The translations under genes were made by a program, and so were the position numbers. 64,000 nt of DNA, taken from positions 62,001 through 126,000 of the forward strand of contig NZ_NEGK01000009.1 of NCBI RefSeq assembly GCF_002135435.1. The letters run 5' to 3'. This document shows positions 20,237 to 28,380 of this stretch, piece by piece. Numbering within the stretch: position 1 is the stretch's first letter; the number at the start of each line of letters is the position of its first letter. Source of the DNA: Acinetobacter sp. ANC 3813 (GTDB lineage: Bacteria; Pseudomonadota; Gammaproteobacteria; Pseudomonadales; Moraxellaceae). The notes under the pieces are model-generated. The model worked only from the letters and a program-made list of their open reading frames with translations, ran no database searches and had not been told where the DNA came from.

Positions 20237-21354
20237 TTTCCTAAAATATCCTTCATTTTTTCGATGTACTTTTGCGCTATATCATTGGCTTCAATCTTTT
20301 GCAGACCAATCAGTTTCAATGCGCGTATATGCAAGGCATGAATCACAATCCAAAAATCTTTAAAGGCTGGATTATTGGTTTGCTTGTGATAAAAGCGGTA
20401 ATAAATCTGCTGCGCAATCACGGCTAAACGGAAAATGCCAAAGACTTCATAAAAGGTCCAGTTGTCAGTCTGCAGTCCTGTTTTTTCAAGGTAGTATTCA
20501 ACCACTTCTTTGCGGCTAAACATGCCTTTTAAATTGGTCGGCTGCCGGCGAGTCGCTTTAAAAATAGCACTGTCTTTATCTTCAACCCAATAGGCTAAAG
20601 CAGAACCTAGATCCATTAAAGGGTCACCCAATGTCGCCATTTCCCAATCCAAAACGCCGATGACTTCTGTTGGGTTTTCTGGATTTAAAATGACATTATC
20701 AAAACGCCAGTCGTTATGAATAATGCAAGTATTATTATCTTCTGGAATATGTTCTTTGAGCCAATTGCGCACATATTTGAATGAAGGCACATTTAAAGTT
20801 TTGGCTTTTTCATAGCGAGCATCCCAGCCTTCCACTTGACGGCGGCAATAGCCTTCACCTTTTCCGAGCTTTTCTAAGGCTGTGCCTTGATATGGTACTT
20901 GATGCAGTTCAATCAGCTTATCAATCACATTAATGCAAAGTTTACGGACTTGGCTTTCATCCAAGTTCAGCTCTTTAGGAAGGTTTGCACGCGGGATAAT
21001 GCCTTCTACGCGCTTCATCACATAAAAGTCACAGCCAATGATGGATTCATCCTGACACAGCGCGACCATTTCTGGCAGTACTGGATAAAATGGCGCCAAA
21101 GATCTCTGTACATTGTATTCACGCGCCATATCATGTGCAGATTTGGCTTTAGTACCTTTTGGCGGACGCCGCAAAATCAAGTCTGCATTTTCATATTTAA
21201 GACGGTATGTCCAATTTGACGCACCGCCAGAATATTGTGTTACTTCAACAGGGCCAGAAATTTCTGAGCCGTTTTCAATTAGCCAGTTGCTTACCGCACG
21301 GACATCTAATTCTTCACCTTCACGAACCGTGCCGCCTACATCAATCACTGACAT
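20233..21354 (-). CDS. APH-type phosphotransferase, LvaA/ACAD10-11 kinase-domain-like
   Basis: About 373 residues of the aminoglycoside-phosphotransferase/kinase fold: catalytic loop HNDWRFDNVILN (H-x-D-x4-N) near residue 213 and the magnesium motif VLDWEMATLGDP near residue 235. Homologs in this context (LvaA of Pseudomonas putida; the N-terminal half of ACAD10/11) phosphorylate 4-hydroxyacyl-CoAs so that the partner acyl-CoA dehydrogenase can eliminate phosphate. The adjacent acyl-CoA dehydrogenase supports that role. Start: ATG after AGGGTG; a GTG 9 bp upstream is too close to that site. Confidence 0.8.
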   Translation of the reverse strand: MSVIDVGGTVREGEELDVRAVSNWLIENGSEISGPVEVTQYSGGASNWTYRLKYENADLILRRPPKGTKAKSAHDMAREYNVQRSLAPFYPVLPEMVALCQDESIIGCDFYVMKRVEGIIPRANLPKELNLDESQVRKLCINVIDKLIELHQVPYQGTALEKLGKGEGYCRRQVEGWDARYEKAKTLNVPSFKYVRNWLKEHIPEDNNTCIIHNDWRFDNVILNPENPTEVIGVLDWEMATLGDPLMDLGSALAYWVEDKDSAIFKATRRQPTNLKGMFSRKEVVEYYLEKTGLQTDNWTFYEVFGIFRLAVIAQQIYYRFYHKQTNNPAFKDFWIVIHALHIRALKLIGLQKIEANDIAQKYIEKMKDILGK

Positions 21355-21517
21355 TATTTTCACCCTAAATCTTTCAATGCAAATCTATAAATCAAATTTT
21401 AACCATCACTGATGATGCTGTCGCCAAAAGCAGTGAGTCATACGAAAATTGTTATATCCATATGTTTATAGCACGGTCAACTCAGAGTTGCCATGCTATA
21501 AAACCCATAGAAAATAC

Positions 21518-22759
21518 TTACTTTTTGCGTCGTGAACTGTAACCGCGTTTTGCCAATTCAAGTTTTGCAATCATACCTTTATGCACTTCGTCTGGACCAT
21601 CCGCTAAACGCAGTGAGCGCGCTTGGGCAAAGAAACCTGTTAACGGAGTATCGCGTGATACGCCAGCGCCGCCGTGTATTTGCATAGCCATATCCACCAC
21701 TTTTTCCAATACACTTGGCGCAACCACTTTAATTGCAGAAATTTCAGTTAAAGCCGCCATATTGCCCAAAGTATCCATCTTATAAGCGGCATACAAGGTC
21801 AATAGACGCGCCTGATCAATGGCGACACGCGCTTCTGCAACACGCTCCAAATTTCCGCCCAATTTTAAAATTTCTTTGCCAAAAGCTGTTCGGCTCATAC
21901 CGCGGTCAATCATCAGTTCTAAAGATTTTTCCGCTGCGCCAATGCAGCGCATGCAGTGGTGAATGCGCCCAGGCCCTAATCGGCCTTGCGCAATTTCAAA
22001 ACCTTGCCCCGCGCCGCCAATAAAGTTAGCTAGGGGTACTCGAACATTGCTAAAGCTGACTTCGCCATGTCCATGCGGCGCATCATAATCTCCCAATACC
22101 GGCAGCATGCGTTCAATCTTGACGCCTGCAGTGTCGATTGGAACCAAAACCATAGAATGCTGATGATGGCGGTCTTTGGTCTCGTCTGGGGTGTGCGCCA
22201 TGAAAATAATGATCTTAGCATTTGGATCACCCAAACCAGACGACCACCATTTACGGCCATTTAAAACAATTTCATTGCCTTCAATAACAGCCGTTGCTTC
22301 CATATTGGTCGCATCGGATGATGCCACTGCTGGCTCAGTCATACAAAATACAGAACGGATTTTTCCATCCAAAAGCGGCTTCAGCCACTGTTCTTTCTGC
22401 GCTTCCGTACCATAGCGCCACATCAGCTCCATGTTTCCGCTGTCAGGCGCATTGCAGTTAAATACAATTGGCGCGATTAAACTGCGGCCAGAAAGTTCGG
22501 CAATATGTGCATATTCCTGTACAGACAAACCTTGGCCTAATTGTTCACAAGGCAAAAACATATTCCATAAACCAGCAGCTTTGGCTTTGTCTTTTAACAC
22601 TTCCAACTGCGCTGGCCACTGCCATTTGGTCCAGTCACCGCCTTGATTTAATTCATGTACGTCATGCCAGAATTTGCTTTCAACAGGGTCGATTTCATTA
22701 TTTATAAACTGCTTTGTTCTTTCAATATAATCCTGTGCACGTGCTGATAACTCAAACAT
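21518..22759 (-). CDS. Acyl-CoA dehydrogenase, ACAD10/11-LvaC type
   Basis: 413 residues, FAD-dependent. Signature CMTEPAVASSDATN (about residues 137-150) and the C-terminal block GGAGVSRDTPLTGFFAQAR with RLADGPDEVHKG. The DGPDEVH form is typical of the ACAD11-like branch that works with an APH-type kinase. First gene of the operon, ribosome site AAGGAT. A divergent LysR gene 92 bp away is the probable regulator. Confidence 0.87.
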   Translation of the reverse strand: MFELSARAQDYIERTKQFINNEIDPVESKFWHDVHELNQGGDWTKWQWPAQLEVLKDKAKAAGLWNMFLPCEQLGQGLSVQEYAHIAELSGRSLIAPIVFNCNAPDSGNMELMWRYGTEAQKEQWLKPLLDGKIRSVFCMTEPAVASSDATNMEATAVIEGNEIVLNGRKWWSSGLGDPNAKIIIFMAHTPDETKDRHHQHSMVLVPIDTAGVKIERMLPVLGDYDAPHGHGEVSFSNVRVPLANFIGGAGQGFEIAQGRLGPGRIHHCMRCIGAAEKSLELMIDRGMSRTAFGKEILKLGGNLERVAEARVAIDQARLLTLYAAYKMDTLGNMAALTEISAIKVVAPSVLEKVVDMAMQIHGGAGVSRDTPLTGFFAQARSLRLADGPDEVHKGMIAKLELAKRGYSSRRKK

Positions 22760-22851
22760 GGCATGATCCTTTTCAATATTGTGTTTTAGGCTTTACAACA
22801 ACATACCTTGAAAACTACTATGAACAAAATGATTTAATTTTATAATCCTTC

Positions 22852-23769
22852 ATGAACTCAATTCATAGTAAAAATCCGATCGATCTGGGAATATTCCACC
22901 GTATCGACATCAATTTATATCCGCTGTTTGTGGCGGTATATGAACAAAAAAGTATTTCAAAAGCTGCGCAAATCCTTTGCATTACACAGTCAGCTGCCAG
23001 CCATGCTTTACAGCGTCTGCGCCAGCATTTACAGGATGATTTATTTGTGCGTGCTGGCAGCAAAATGCTTCCTACGCCTTTCTCTGAACAGATCTATCCC
23101 GCTATTAAAGATGCGTTATACGCCATACAGAAAATCTCTAAGCAAAATCAGAGTTTTGATCCAAGCAGCATTCAGACTCTAAAAATTGCTTTGCATGATG
23201 AAATTGAACCTTTGATATTTCCTAAATTGGTTACGCATTTTCAGCAAAATCAATTTAATATCCAATTTTCCAGCATCAAATTAGATCGCAAAAATATTGT
23301 GGCAGATCTGGCTTCGCAGCAAATCGACTTTGTTATTGATTTAGAACAAAACTTTGGCGATAAGATTCAATTTCAATGTCTACAGCAAGATGATTTTGTT
23401 GTTTGTTCTCAGCAGATGGAAATGGATCAAGCCTGCTATCTCGCTTCAGCGCATATTGGTGTTTCTTCACGCCGTACGGGTGTTTTGATTGAAGATATCT
23501 TTTTGAACCGTAAGCAGGTATCACGCAAAATTGCGCTGCGCTGCCAGCATTATTCAACAGCATTGCAAATTTTGGTGCAGCAGCCTAAAGCTGTACTTAC
23601 TATTCCAAAAAATTTATTAACGCATTTGCAAATTGCTGAATGCTTGAATATTTTTGAAGTTCCAGTTGAACTACCTAAAATTAATATGGGGATGTTTTGG
23701 CATAAAGATAGCCAAGAGAATGCGCGGCATAATTTTTTGCGAAGCGAAATTATTAAAATTTTTGCTTAG
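22852..23769 (+). CDS. LysR-family regulator of the divergent acyl-CoA operon
   Basis: 305 residues. The N-terminal winged helix is YPLFVAVYEQKSISKAAQIL followed by CITQSAASHALQRLRQHL (about residues 20-58), then a LysR substrate-binding domain. It is divergent from the acyl-CoA dehydrogenase operon with 92 bp between, the classic LysR arrangement. The effector is unknown. Confidence 0.87.
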   Translation: MNSIHSKNPIDLGIFHRIDINLYPLFVAVYEQKSISKAAQILCITQSAASHALQRLRQHLQDDLFVRAGSKMLPTPFSEQIYPAIKDALYAIQKISKQNQSFDPSSIQTLKIALHDEIEPLIFPKLVTHFQQNQFNIQFSSIKLDRKNIVADLASQQIDFVIDLEQNFGDKIQFQCLQQDDFVVCSQQMEMDQACYLASAHIGVSSRRTGVLIEDIFLNRKQVSRKIALRCQHYSTALQILVQQPKAVLTIPKNLLTHLQIAECLNIFEVPVELPKINMGMFWHKDSQENARHNFLRSEIIKIFA

Positions 23770-23868
23770 GCTATTTTAATGGATATTTCATCCATTTCAC
23801 TTAGGCTATTTTCAGGATTTGAAACTCTGGCTCACCTTGATCAATTTAACCCCGAGGAATTCACAGTC

Positions 23869-24015
23869 ATGTGCAATTTTTCAGCAAACAATTGATTCGG
23901 CTTTAATTTTAAACCGTTTGCCGATTATTTAAGCCCAGCCAATAGCGCTTTTCAATTACAATTGGTGCCCGTAACATCTCCAACTTATGCTGAATTTATT
24001 CGAACGGATCAATAA
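23869..24015 (+). pseudogene. Short reading frame with an in-frame TGA, gene remnant
   Basis: ATG at 23869, preceded by GAGGA, opens a frame MCNFSANN, then TGA, then 40 further codons in the same frame (ending FIRTDQ) to TAA at 24013-24015. The Met-Cys start recalls SRAP/YedK-type proteins, but the rest is too short to identify. The final codons form the left and part of the right arm of the terminator at 23989-24022. Confidence 0.35.
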
Positions 24016-24030
24016 ATTCAGCTTTTTTTT
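23989..24030 (+). terminator. Strong rho-independent terminator abutting the nuclease start
   Basis: GCTGAATTTATT, a 10-nt loop and AATAAATTCAGC make a perfect 12-bp stem followed by eight T. The next base is the A of the ATG of the nuclease gene, so the terminator occupies the place where that gene's ribosome site should be. Confidence 0.85.
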
Positions 24031-24585
24031 ATGCTTGAAAATTTATCTCCTAGCTGGCTTATTGGCCTGGGCATCGTACTGTGCCTGATTGCCCTATTTC
24101 TCTTTCGTAAACTTTATGTTTTTCTGTCTGATCTTTTCCGCCCCTTCAAAAAAGGAAAAACTTACTGGTGCCGTGTAATTGCGGTCAGTGATGGTGATAC
24201 CCTTACCTGCACTAGGTTAAATGTCCGCAGATCGCAAACGAAACTGCGCTTTGCTTATGTAGATGCGCCTGAGTCATCACAAAGCTATGGCAAAGAATCA
24301 CAGCGCGTCATTAAAGCAATGGTCTATAAAAAGCTGGTGCGGGTTAAAATTACCGATGTAGACCGCTATGGCCGCTGCGTCGGTGTCATTTACCGCTATC
24401 GCCGCAATATGAATGAAGAAATGGTCAAACGCGGCGCTGCCTGGGTGTATGAAGAATACATCCGCGATAAAAAACAACTGCAATATATGAAGTCTTTACA
24501 GGATAAGGCCCGTAAGCAGAAAAAAGGCCTTTGGAAAGAAAGCCGTCCGATGCGGCCTAAAGAATATCGCAAACTGTATAAATAA
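24031..24585 (+). CDS. Membrane-anchored thermonuclease-family (SNase) protein
   Basis: 184 residues: one N-terminal membrane helix (about residues 8-33), then a staphylococcal-nuclease domain. Visible SNase features are VSDGDTLTC, RFAYVDAPES (arginine and aspartate of the active site), YGKES and VDRYGRCVGVIY. Such proteins are calcium-dependent nucleases at the cell surface or in the periplasm. The proposed ATG directly follows a terminator T-run and lacks a ribosome site, so the true start or its control is unclear. Confidence 0.78.
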   Translation: MLENLSPSWLIGLGIVLCLIALFLFRKLYVFLSDLFRPFKKGKTYWCRVIAVSDGDTLTCTRLNVRRSQTKLRFAYVDAPESSQSYGKESQRVIKAMVYKKLVRVKITDVDRYGRCVGVIYRYRRNMNEEMVKRGAAWVYEEYIRDKKQLQYMKSLQDKARKQKKGLWKESRPMRPKEYRKLYK

Positions 24586-24588
24586 TAA

Positions 24589-25299
24589 GGGGCTGTAGTA
24601 GATTAACTTTGTGATAATCTACTTTTATGAAGATAACTCGATGTAAATTAAACAAAAAGACTCAAAGAAAGCTATTAGAGTTTTTTGTTGCAGAGGTTAC
24701 AGCTAGAACTGCTGCTGATTTATTGGGAATACAGCCTAATTCTGCTGCACTGTTCTATCGTAAGCTTCGTCAAATTATTATGTATCATCTTGACCAAGAT
24801 GCCATCGAAGTATTCCAAGGACAAATTGAATTAGATGAAAGTTACTTCGGTGGAGCACGTAAAGGAAAGCGTGGTCGAGGTACTGCTGGAAAAGTGATTG
24901 TTTTTGGTTTACTCAAGCTTAATGGTAAAGTTTATACGGCCATAGTCCCTGATACCAAATCAAGCACCTTAATGCCTGTAATAGTGAATAAAATAACTCC
25001 AGATAGTATTGTTTATACAGATCATTGGCATAGTTATAATGCTTTGGATGTTGCAGGCTTTAGCCATTATCGAATTAATCATTCAAGTCATTTTGCTGAG
25101 GGCCAAAATCATATCAATGGGATTGAGAACTTTTGGAATCAGGCAAAAAGAGTATTGCGGAAATACAATGGTATTGACCGAAATGCCTTTCCGTTATTTA
25201 TTAAGGAATGTGAATTTAGATTCAATTATGGCAGCCCAAAGCAACAGCTTAAAACACTATTAAAATGGACTGAAATTTAACTTTATCTACTACAGCCCC
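24589..25299 (+). mobile_element. IS1595-family (ISXO2/IS1016-like) insertion sequence, 711 bp
   Basis: Ends are inverted repeats: left GGGGCTGTAGTAGATTAAC and, read inward from the right end, GGGGCTGTAGTAGATAAAG, identical for the first 15 bases. It carries one transposase gene. The 7 bp flanking each side are ATAATAA, a probable target duplication (the family usually makes 8 bp; the AT repeat makes the boundary ambiguous). Inserted 3 bp after the nuclease stop codon. Appears intact. Confidence 0.88.
24627..25280 (+). CDS. IS1595-family transposase
   Basis: 217 residues, the usual size for IS1016-like elements. It begins with a zinc-free helix-turn-helix region (TARTAADLLGIQPNSAALFY), then the ISXO2-like catalytic domain: ELDESYFGGARKG with the first aspartate, YTDHWHSYNAL with the second, and HINGIENFWNQAKR with the asparagine/lysine-type end of the DDNK set. 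No frameshift, so probably active. Confidence 0.9.
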   Translation: MKITRCKLNKKTQRKLLEFFVAEVTARTAADLLGIQPNSAALFYRKLRQIIMYHLDQDAIEVFQGQIELDESYFGGARKGKRGRGTAGKVIVFGLLKLNGKVYTAIVPDTKSSTLMPVIVNKITPDSIVYTDHWHSYNALDVAGFSHYRINHSSHFAEGQNHINGIENFWNQAKRVLRKYNGIDRNAFPLFIKECEFRFNYGSPKQQLKTLLKWTEI

Positions 25300-25596
25300 A
25301 TAATAATTCTGCCTGATTGGGCTAATTTACAAGATTATGCATAATATAGAGGGGTGTCTAACTCTTCTCTTTTATGCCTATATTTAGACATAAAACACAG
25401 ACTTTACACTTATATATCAATACAAAAAATCCAAATATATCTTTGAAGAAGAAACCTTTTTAATAATTAACCTATTGTATTTATTCAATTATACTTATAG
25501 ATTTATTGAGCGCATCAAACTCTAGCTTTTTTCACTTGATTATTCATTTTAATAGGCGTAAAGTTGCAATAAATTTAGTTACCCTAGTTAACTATT

Positions 25597-26040
25597 ATGA
25601 ACTCCCAATTAGGTTTTCGAGCCTCGCTGATGCGCTGCGCCCGCTTGTTCAGCGATGAAGTAAACACAATCCTGCTCCCATATCAGCTGAACTATTCTTT
25701 GTGGCAAGTCATGTTTGTCATACAGCATAAAGAAGGCTGTACATCCATAGAAATTGCTGAATATCTAAATGTATCTAAACCATCCGTGGCCAAACGGACA
25801 CATATATTGGCTCAGCTCAATATTGTATCTCAGGTGCATACTGAAGATAAGCGTCAGAAAAAGTTGATCCTTAGCGATGCTGGAGCAAAACTGTACCAGC
25901 AATGCGCGGCAGAAATTGATCAATTTGAACAGCAGCTGACTCGGCACTTGGATCAGCACAATCTGCAGCAGAGTGCAGAAGTGATGCATCAAATCGGCAA
26001 TGCCCTTGAAGCCAGAACAGCAGGTAAGCACCATGAGTGA
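25597..26040 (+). CDS. MarR-family regulator
   Basis: 147 residues with the MarR winged helix (SIEIAEYLNVSKPSVAKRTHIL, then wing QVHTEDKRQKKLIL). The stop overlaps the start of the MFS gene by 8 bp, so the two are one operon. Probably a ligand-sensitive repressor of that exporter. Confidence 0.83.
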   Translation: MNSQLGFRASLMRCARLFSDEVNTILLPYQLNYSLWQVMFVIQHKEGCTSIEIAEYLNVSKPSVAKRTHILAQLNIVSQVHTEDKRQKKLILSDAGAKLYQQCAAEIDQFEQQLTRHLDQHNLQQSAEVMHQIGNALEARTAGKHHE

Positions 26041-27241
26041 TAATGCCCCCTTATGGACTAGAAACTTCATTTTAGTCAGTTCTATCAATTTTCAACTGGT
26101 GTTGACTTTCTACCTTTTGGTGGTTGTGATTGTCGGCTATGCCGTAGCTGAGCTAGGCGCTTCTACAGCGCAAGCTGGCTTAATTTCTGGTCTTTTTATT
26201 GTCGGGACTTTGGTTGGCCGTTTGCTTGTGGGTCAATTTCTTGAACGCTTAGGCCGTAAAACGACTTTAGTGATTGGCCTGCTGGGTTTTTTAGTTTTTT
26301 CCTTTTTATATTTCATTCCATTTTGCGTCAGTACATTATTATTTGTCCGCTTTATGCATGGCTTTATGATGGGTATCGCCTCTTCTGTACTGGGGACGAT
26401 TATTGCGCAAATTTTGCCGCCTGCCCGGCGCGGCGAAGGAATTGGCTATTACAGTATGAGCAGCACGCTGGGTACAGCGATCGGCCCTTTTCTCGCAATT
26501 TGGATGATGCTGCATATCGGCTATCACGCCATTTTCATTGTTTCCAGTGTTATTGCGGTCAGCTGCTTACTGGTTGCACTGTTGATTAAAGTTCCGAATT
26601 TACCGCAAATGGCGAAATCTCCTATTCAAACCAAAGATGATTTTGCCGTTAAGCCTAGTTTGCTGTCACGTTTTGTAGAACCCAAAGCGTTGCCTATCTC
26701 AATGATTATGCTTTTAACATCCATATGTTATTCGGGTGTTTTATCCTTTATTAACTTTTATGCCGAAGAAATTAATTTGGTACAAACTGCATCATTCTTC
26801 TTTCTGACCTATGCTGTTGCTATTTTAATTTCGCGTCCAATTACTGGTCCTTTAATGGACCGTAAGGGCGAAAATATCATTATGTATCCAGCATTTGTCA
26901 TTATGGGAATTGCATTAGTATTACTGAGTATTGCCAACAGTTCGTGGCTGTTTTTACTTTGCGCCGCTTTGCTCGGTTTTGGCTATGGTAATATTCAATC
27001 TGTTTGTCAGACGTTAGCTGTGAAAAGCACCAGTATAGAACGCATGGGCTTCGCCACATCTACCTTCTTTATTTTCTTAGATGCCGGTCTTGGTTTTGGC
27101 CCTTACTTCATTGGTAAAGCACTCGACTATATAGGCTATTCAGAGCTGTATCTTTATAGTGCGTATGCCGCCTTTGCATGCATAGCAGCATACTATCTAC
27201 TGCATGGCCGCCATCAGCAGAAAACGGCTGAATTGAATTAA
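26033..27241 (+). CDS. MFS transporter
   Basis: About 402 residues with 12 hydrophobic segments. The helix 2-3 motif is GRLLVGQFLERLGRKTTL. The start MSDNAPLWTRN at 26033 overlaps the MarR stop; an in-frame ATG at 26000 lies deep in the MarR gene and is unlikely. Substrate unknown; the MarR partner suggests efflux of a toxic or aromatic compound. Confidence 0.83.
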   Translation: MSDNAPLWTRNFILVSSINFQLVLTFYLLVVVIVGYAVAELGASTAQAGLISGLFIVGTLVGRLLVGQFLERLGRKTTLVIGLLGFLVFSFLYFIPFCVSTLLFVRFMHGFMMGIASSVLGTIIAQILPPARRGEGIGYYSMSSTLGTAIGPFLAIWMMLHIGYHAIFIVSSVIAVSCLLVALLIKVPNLPQMAKSPIQTKDDFAVKPSLLSRFVEPKALPISMIMLLTSICYSGVLSFINFYAEEINLVQTASFFFLTYAVAILISRPITGPLMDRKGENIIMYPAFVIMGIALVLLSIANSSWLFLLCAALLGFGYGNIQSVCQTLAVKSTSIERMGFATSTFFIFLDAGLGFGPYFIGKALDYIGYSELYLYSAYAAFACIAAYYLLHGRHQQKTAELN

Positions 27242-27248
27242 ACATACT

Positions 27249-28241
27249 TTAAAACCGCCGGCTAAAACGCCGGCGGTATTCAATGGGATTCAGCCCTGTT
27301 TTTTTATGAAATAGCCTGCGGAATGAACTTGGGTCGCTATAGCCAACCTCATGCATGATCACCTCTAAAGCCTGTTCAGTTTCCTCCAAGCGCTTACGGG
27401 CAGCCTCTATGCGTATAGACTGCAGATACTGATTTGGCGGCATATTTAAGGCAGCTTTAAAACGGCGAATTAAGGTTCTAACGGTGACATTTAAGTATGA
27501 AGCCAACGTATCTAAATTAAACTGCTGCTGATAATGCTGCTCTATCCAATCTTGGGCCTTTTGCACCAGTACATCATGATGCGGCTTGCCAATTTTCATC
27601 AAGGAATAGGACAGCTGGCTGTCACGACGGTAATCAATCACAAATGATTTTGCAGACTGTATCGCCGTTTCAAAACCATAAAAGCGTTCTATTAAATGCA
27701 ATCCCAAATCAAACCATGCCAAACCGCCGCCTGCACAATAAACATGCTGATCTCGGGTAATAAGCTGATCTGCGTTTAACTTTACTAAAGGAAAGTGCTC
27801 TGTAAGTAGCTGCTGAAAGCCCCAATGTGTAGTCGCCAGTTTACCGTTTAATATTCCTGCCTCTGCTAAAAAGAAATTTCCTGTGCAATTTCCTGCAATG
27901 AGCTGATGACGCCGATCTGCTTTTTGCAGCAGTTGCACCAGCTTGGGATTTCTGTTCAATGTGTCAAATATAGGTGCACCAATTGTAGGCACAATCAGTA
28001 AATCGTCCTGCAGGATTTCTGCAAAGCATAAATCTGCCTGTAATTTCATGCCGTTAATGCATTGGATCGCTTGCGCCTGTTCACTGGCAATTTTCACATC
28101 AAAAAGTCGTTGGATATGCTGATTCTGAATCCGGTTCCAGCTGACACCCGCCATAGAAAAAAGGTCGGTCACCCCTGTAATTGCAGTGGCTAAAGCGCCA
28201 TCAAAACCTAAAATAACGATTCTTTTCATGCTTGTATTCAT
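27249..28241 (-). CDS. GlxA-type regulator (DJ-1/PfpI domain plus AraC HTH)
   Basis: About 330 residues: an N-terminal class-I glutamine-amidotransferase-like domain (IVILGFDGALATAITG onward, to about residue 180, including AGNCTGNFFLAEAG) and a C-terminal AraC double HTH (ending EVGYSDPSSFRRLFHKKTGLNPIEYRRRF). Divergent from the acyl-CoA dehydrogenase gene, 139 bp apart, so that gene may be its target. The last codons form a GC-rich hairpin (27254-27277). Confidence 0.87.
   Translation of the reverse strand: MNTSMKRIVILGFDGALATAITGVTDLFSMAGVSWNRIQNQHIQRLFDVKIASEQAQAIQCINGMKLQADLCFAEILQDDLLIVPTIGAPIFDTLNRNPKLVQLLQKADRRHQLIAGNCTGNFFLAEAGILNGKLATTHWGFQQLLTEHFPLVKLNADQLITRDQHVYCAGGGLAWFDLGLHLIERFYGFETAIQSAKSFVIDYRRDSQLSYSLMKIGKPHHDVLVQKAQDWIEQHYQQQFNLDTLASYLNVTVRTLIRRFKAALNMPPNQYLQSIRIEAARKRLEETEQALEVIMHEVGYSDPSSFRRLFHKKTGLNPIEYRRRFSRRF
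27254..27277. terminator. GC-rich hairpin inside the last codons of the GlxA-type gene
   Basis: ACCGCCGGC and GCCGGCGGT pair (9 bp) with a 6-nt loop, 12 bp past the stop of the convergent MFS gene and within the coding end RRRFSRRF of the regulator. Read on the minus strand it is followed by TTTTAAA, so it can serve both genes. Confidence 0.7.
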
Positions 28242-28380
28242 TACCAATTATGCAGAATTCTATCTGCGATTTTATATTGTCGTTTTCAACCTATTAAGTG
28301 TCATTATTGACAATCCTCCAGTTAAAAATCAACTGATAGTCTTAATGCAGACGATAAAGAACTGAAAAGAGGATGCATGC

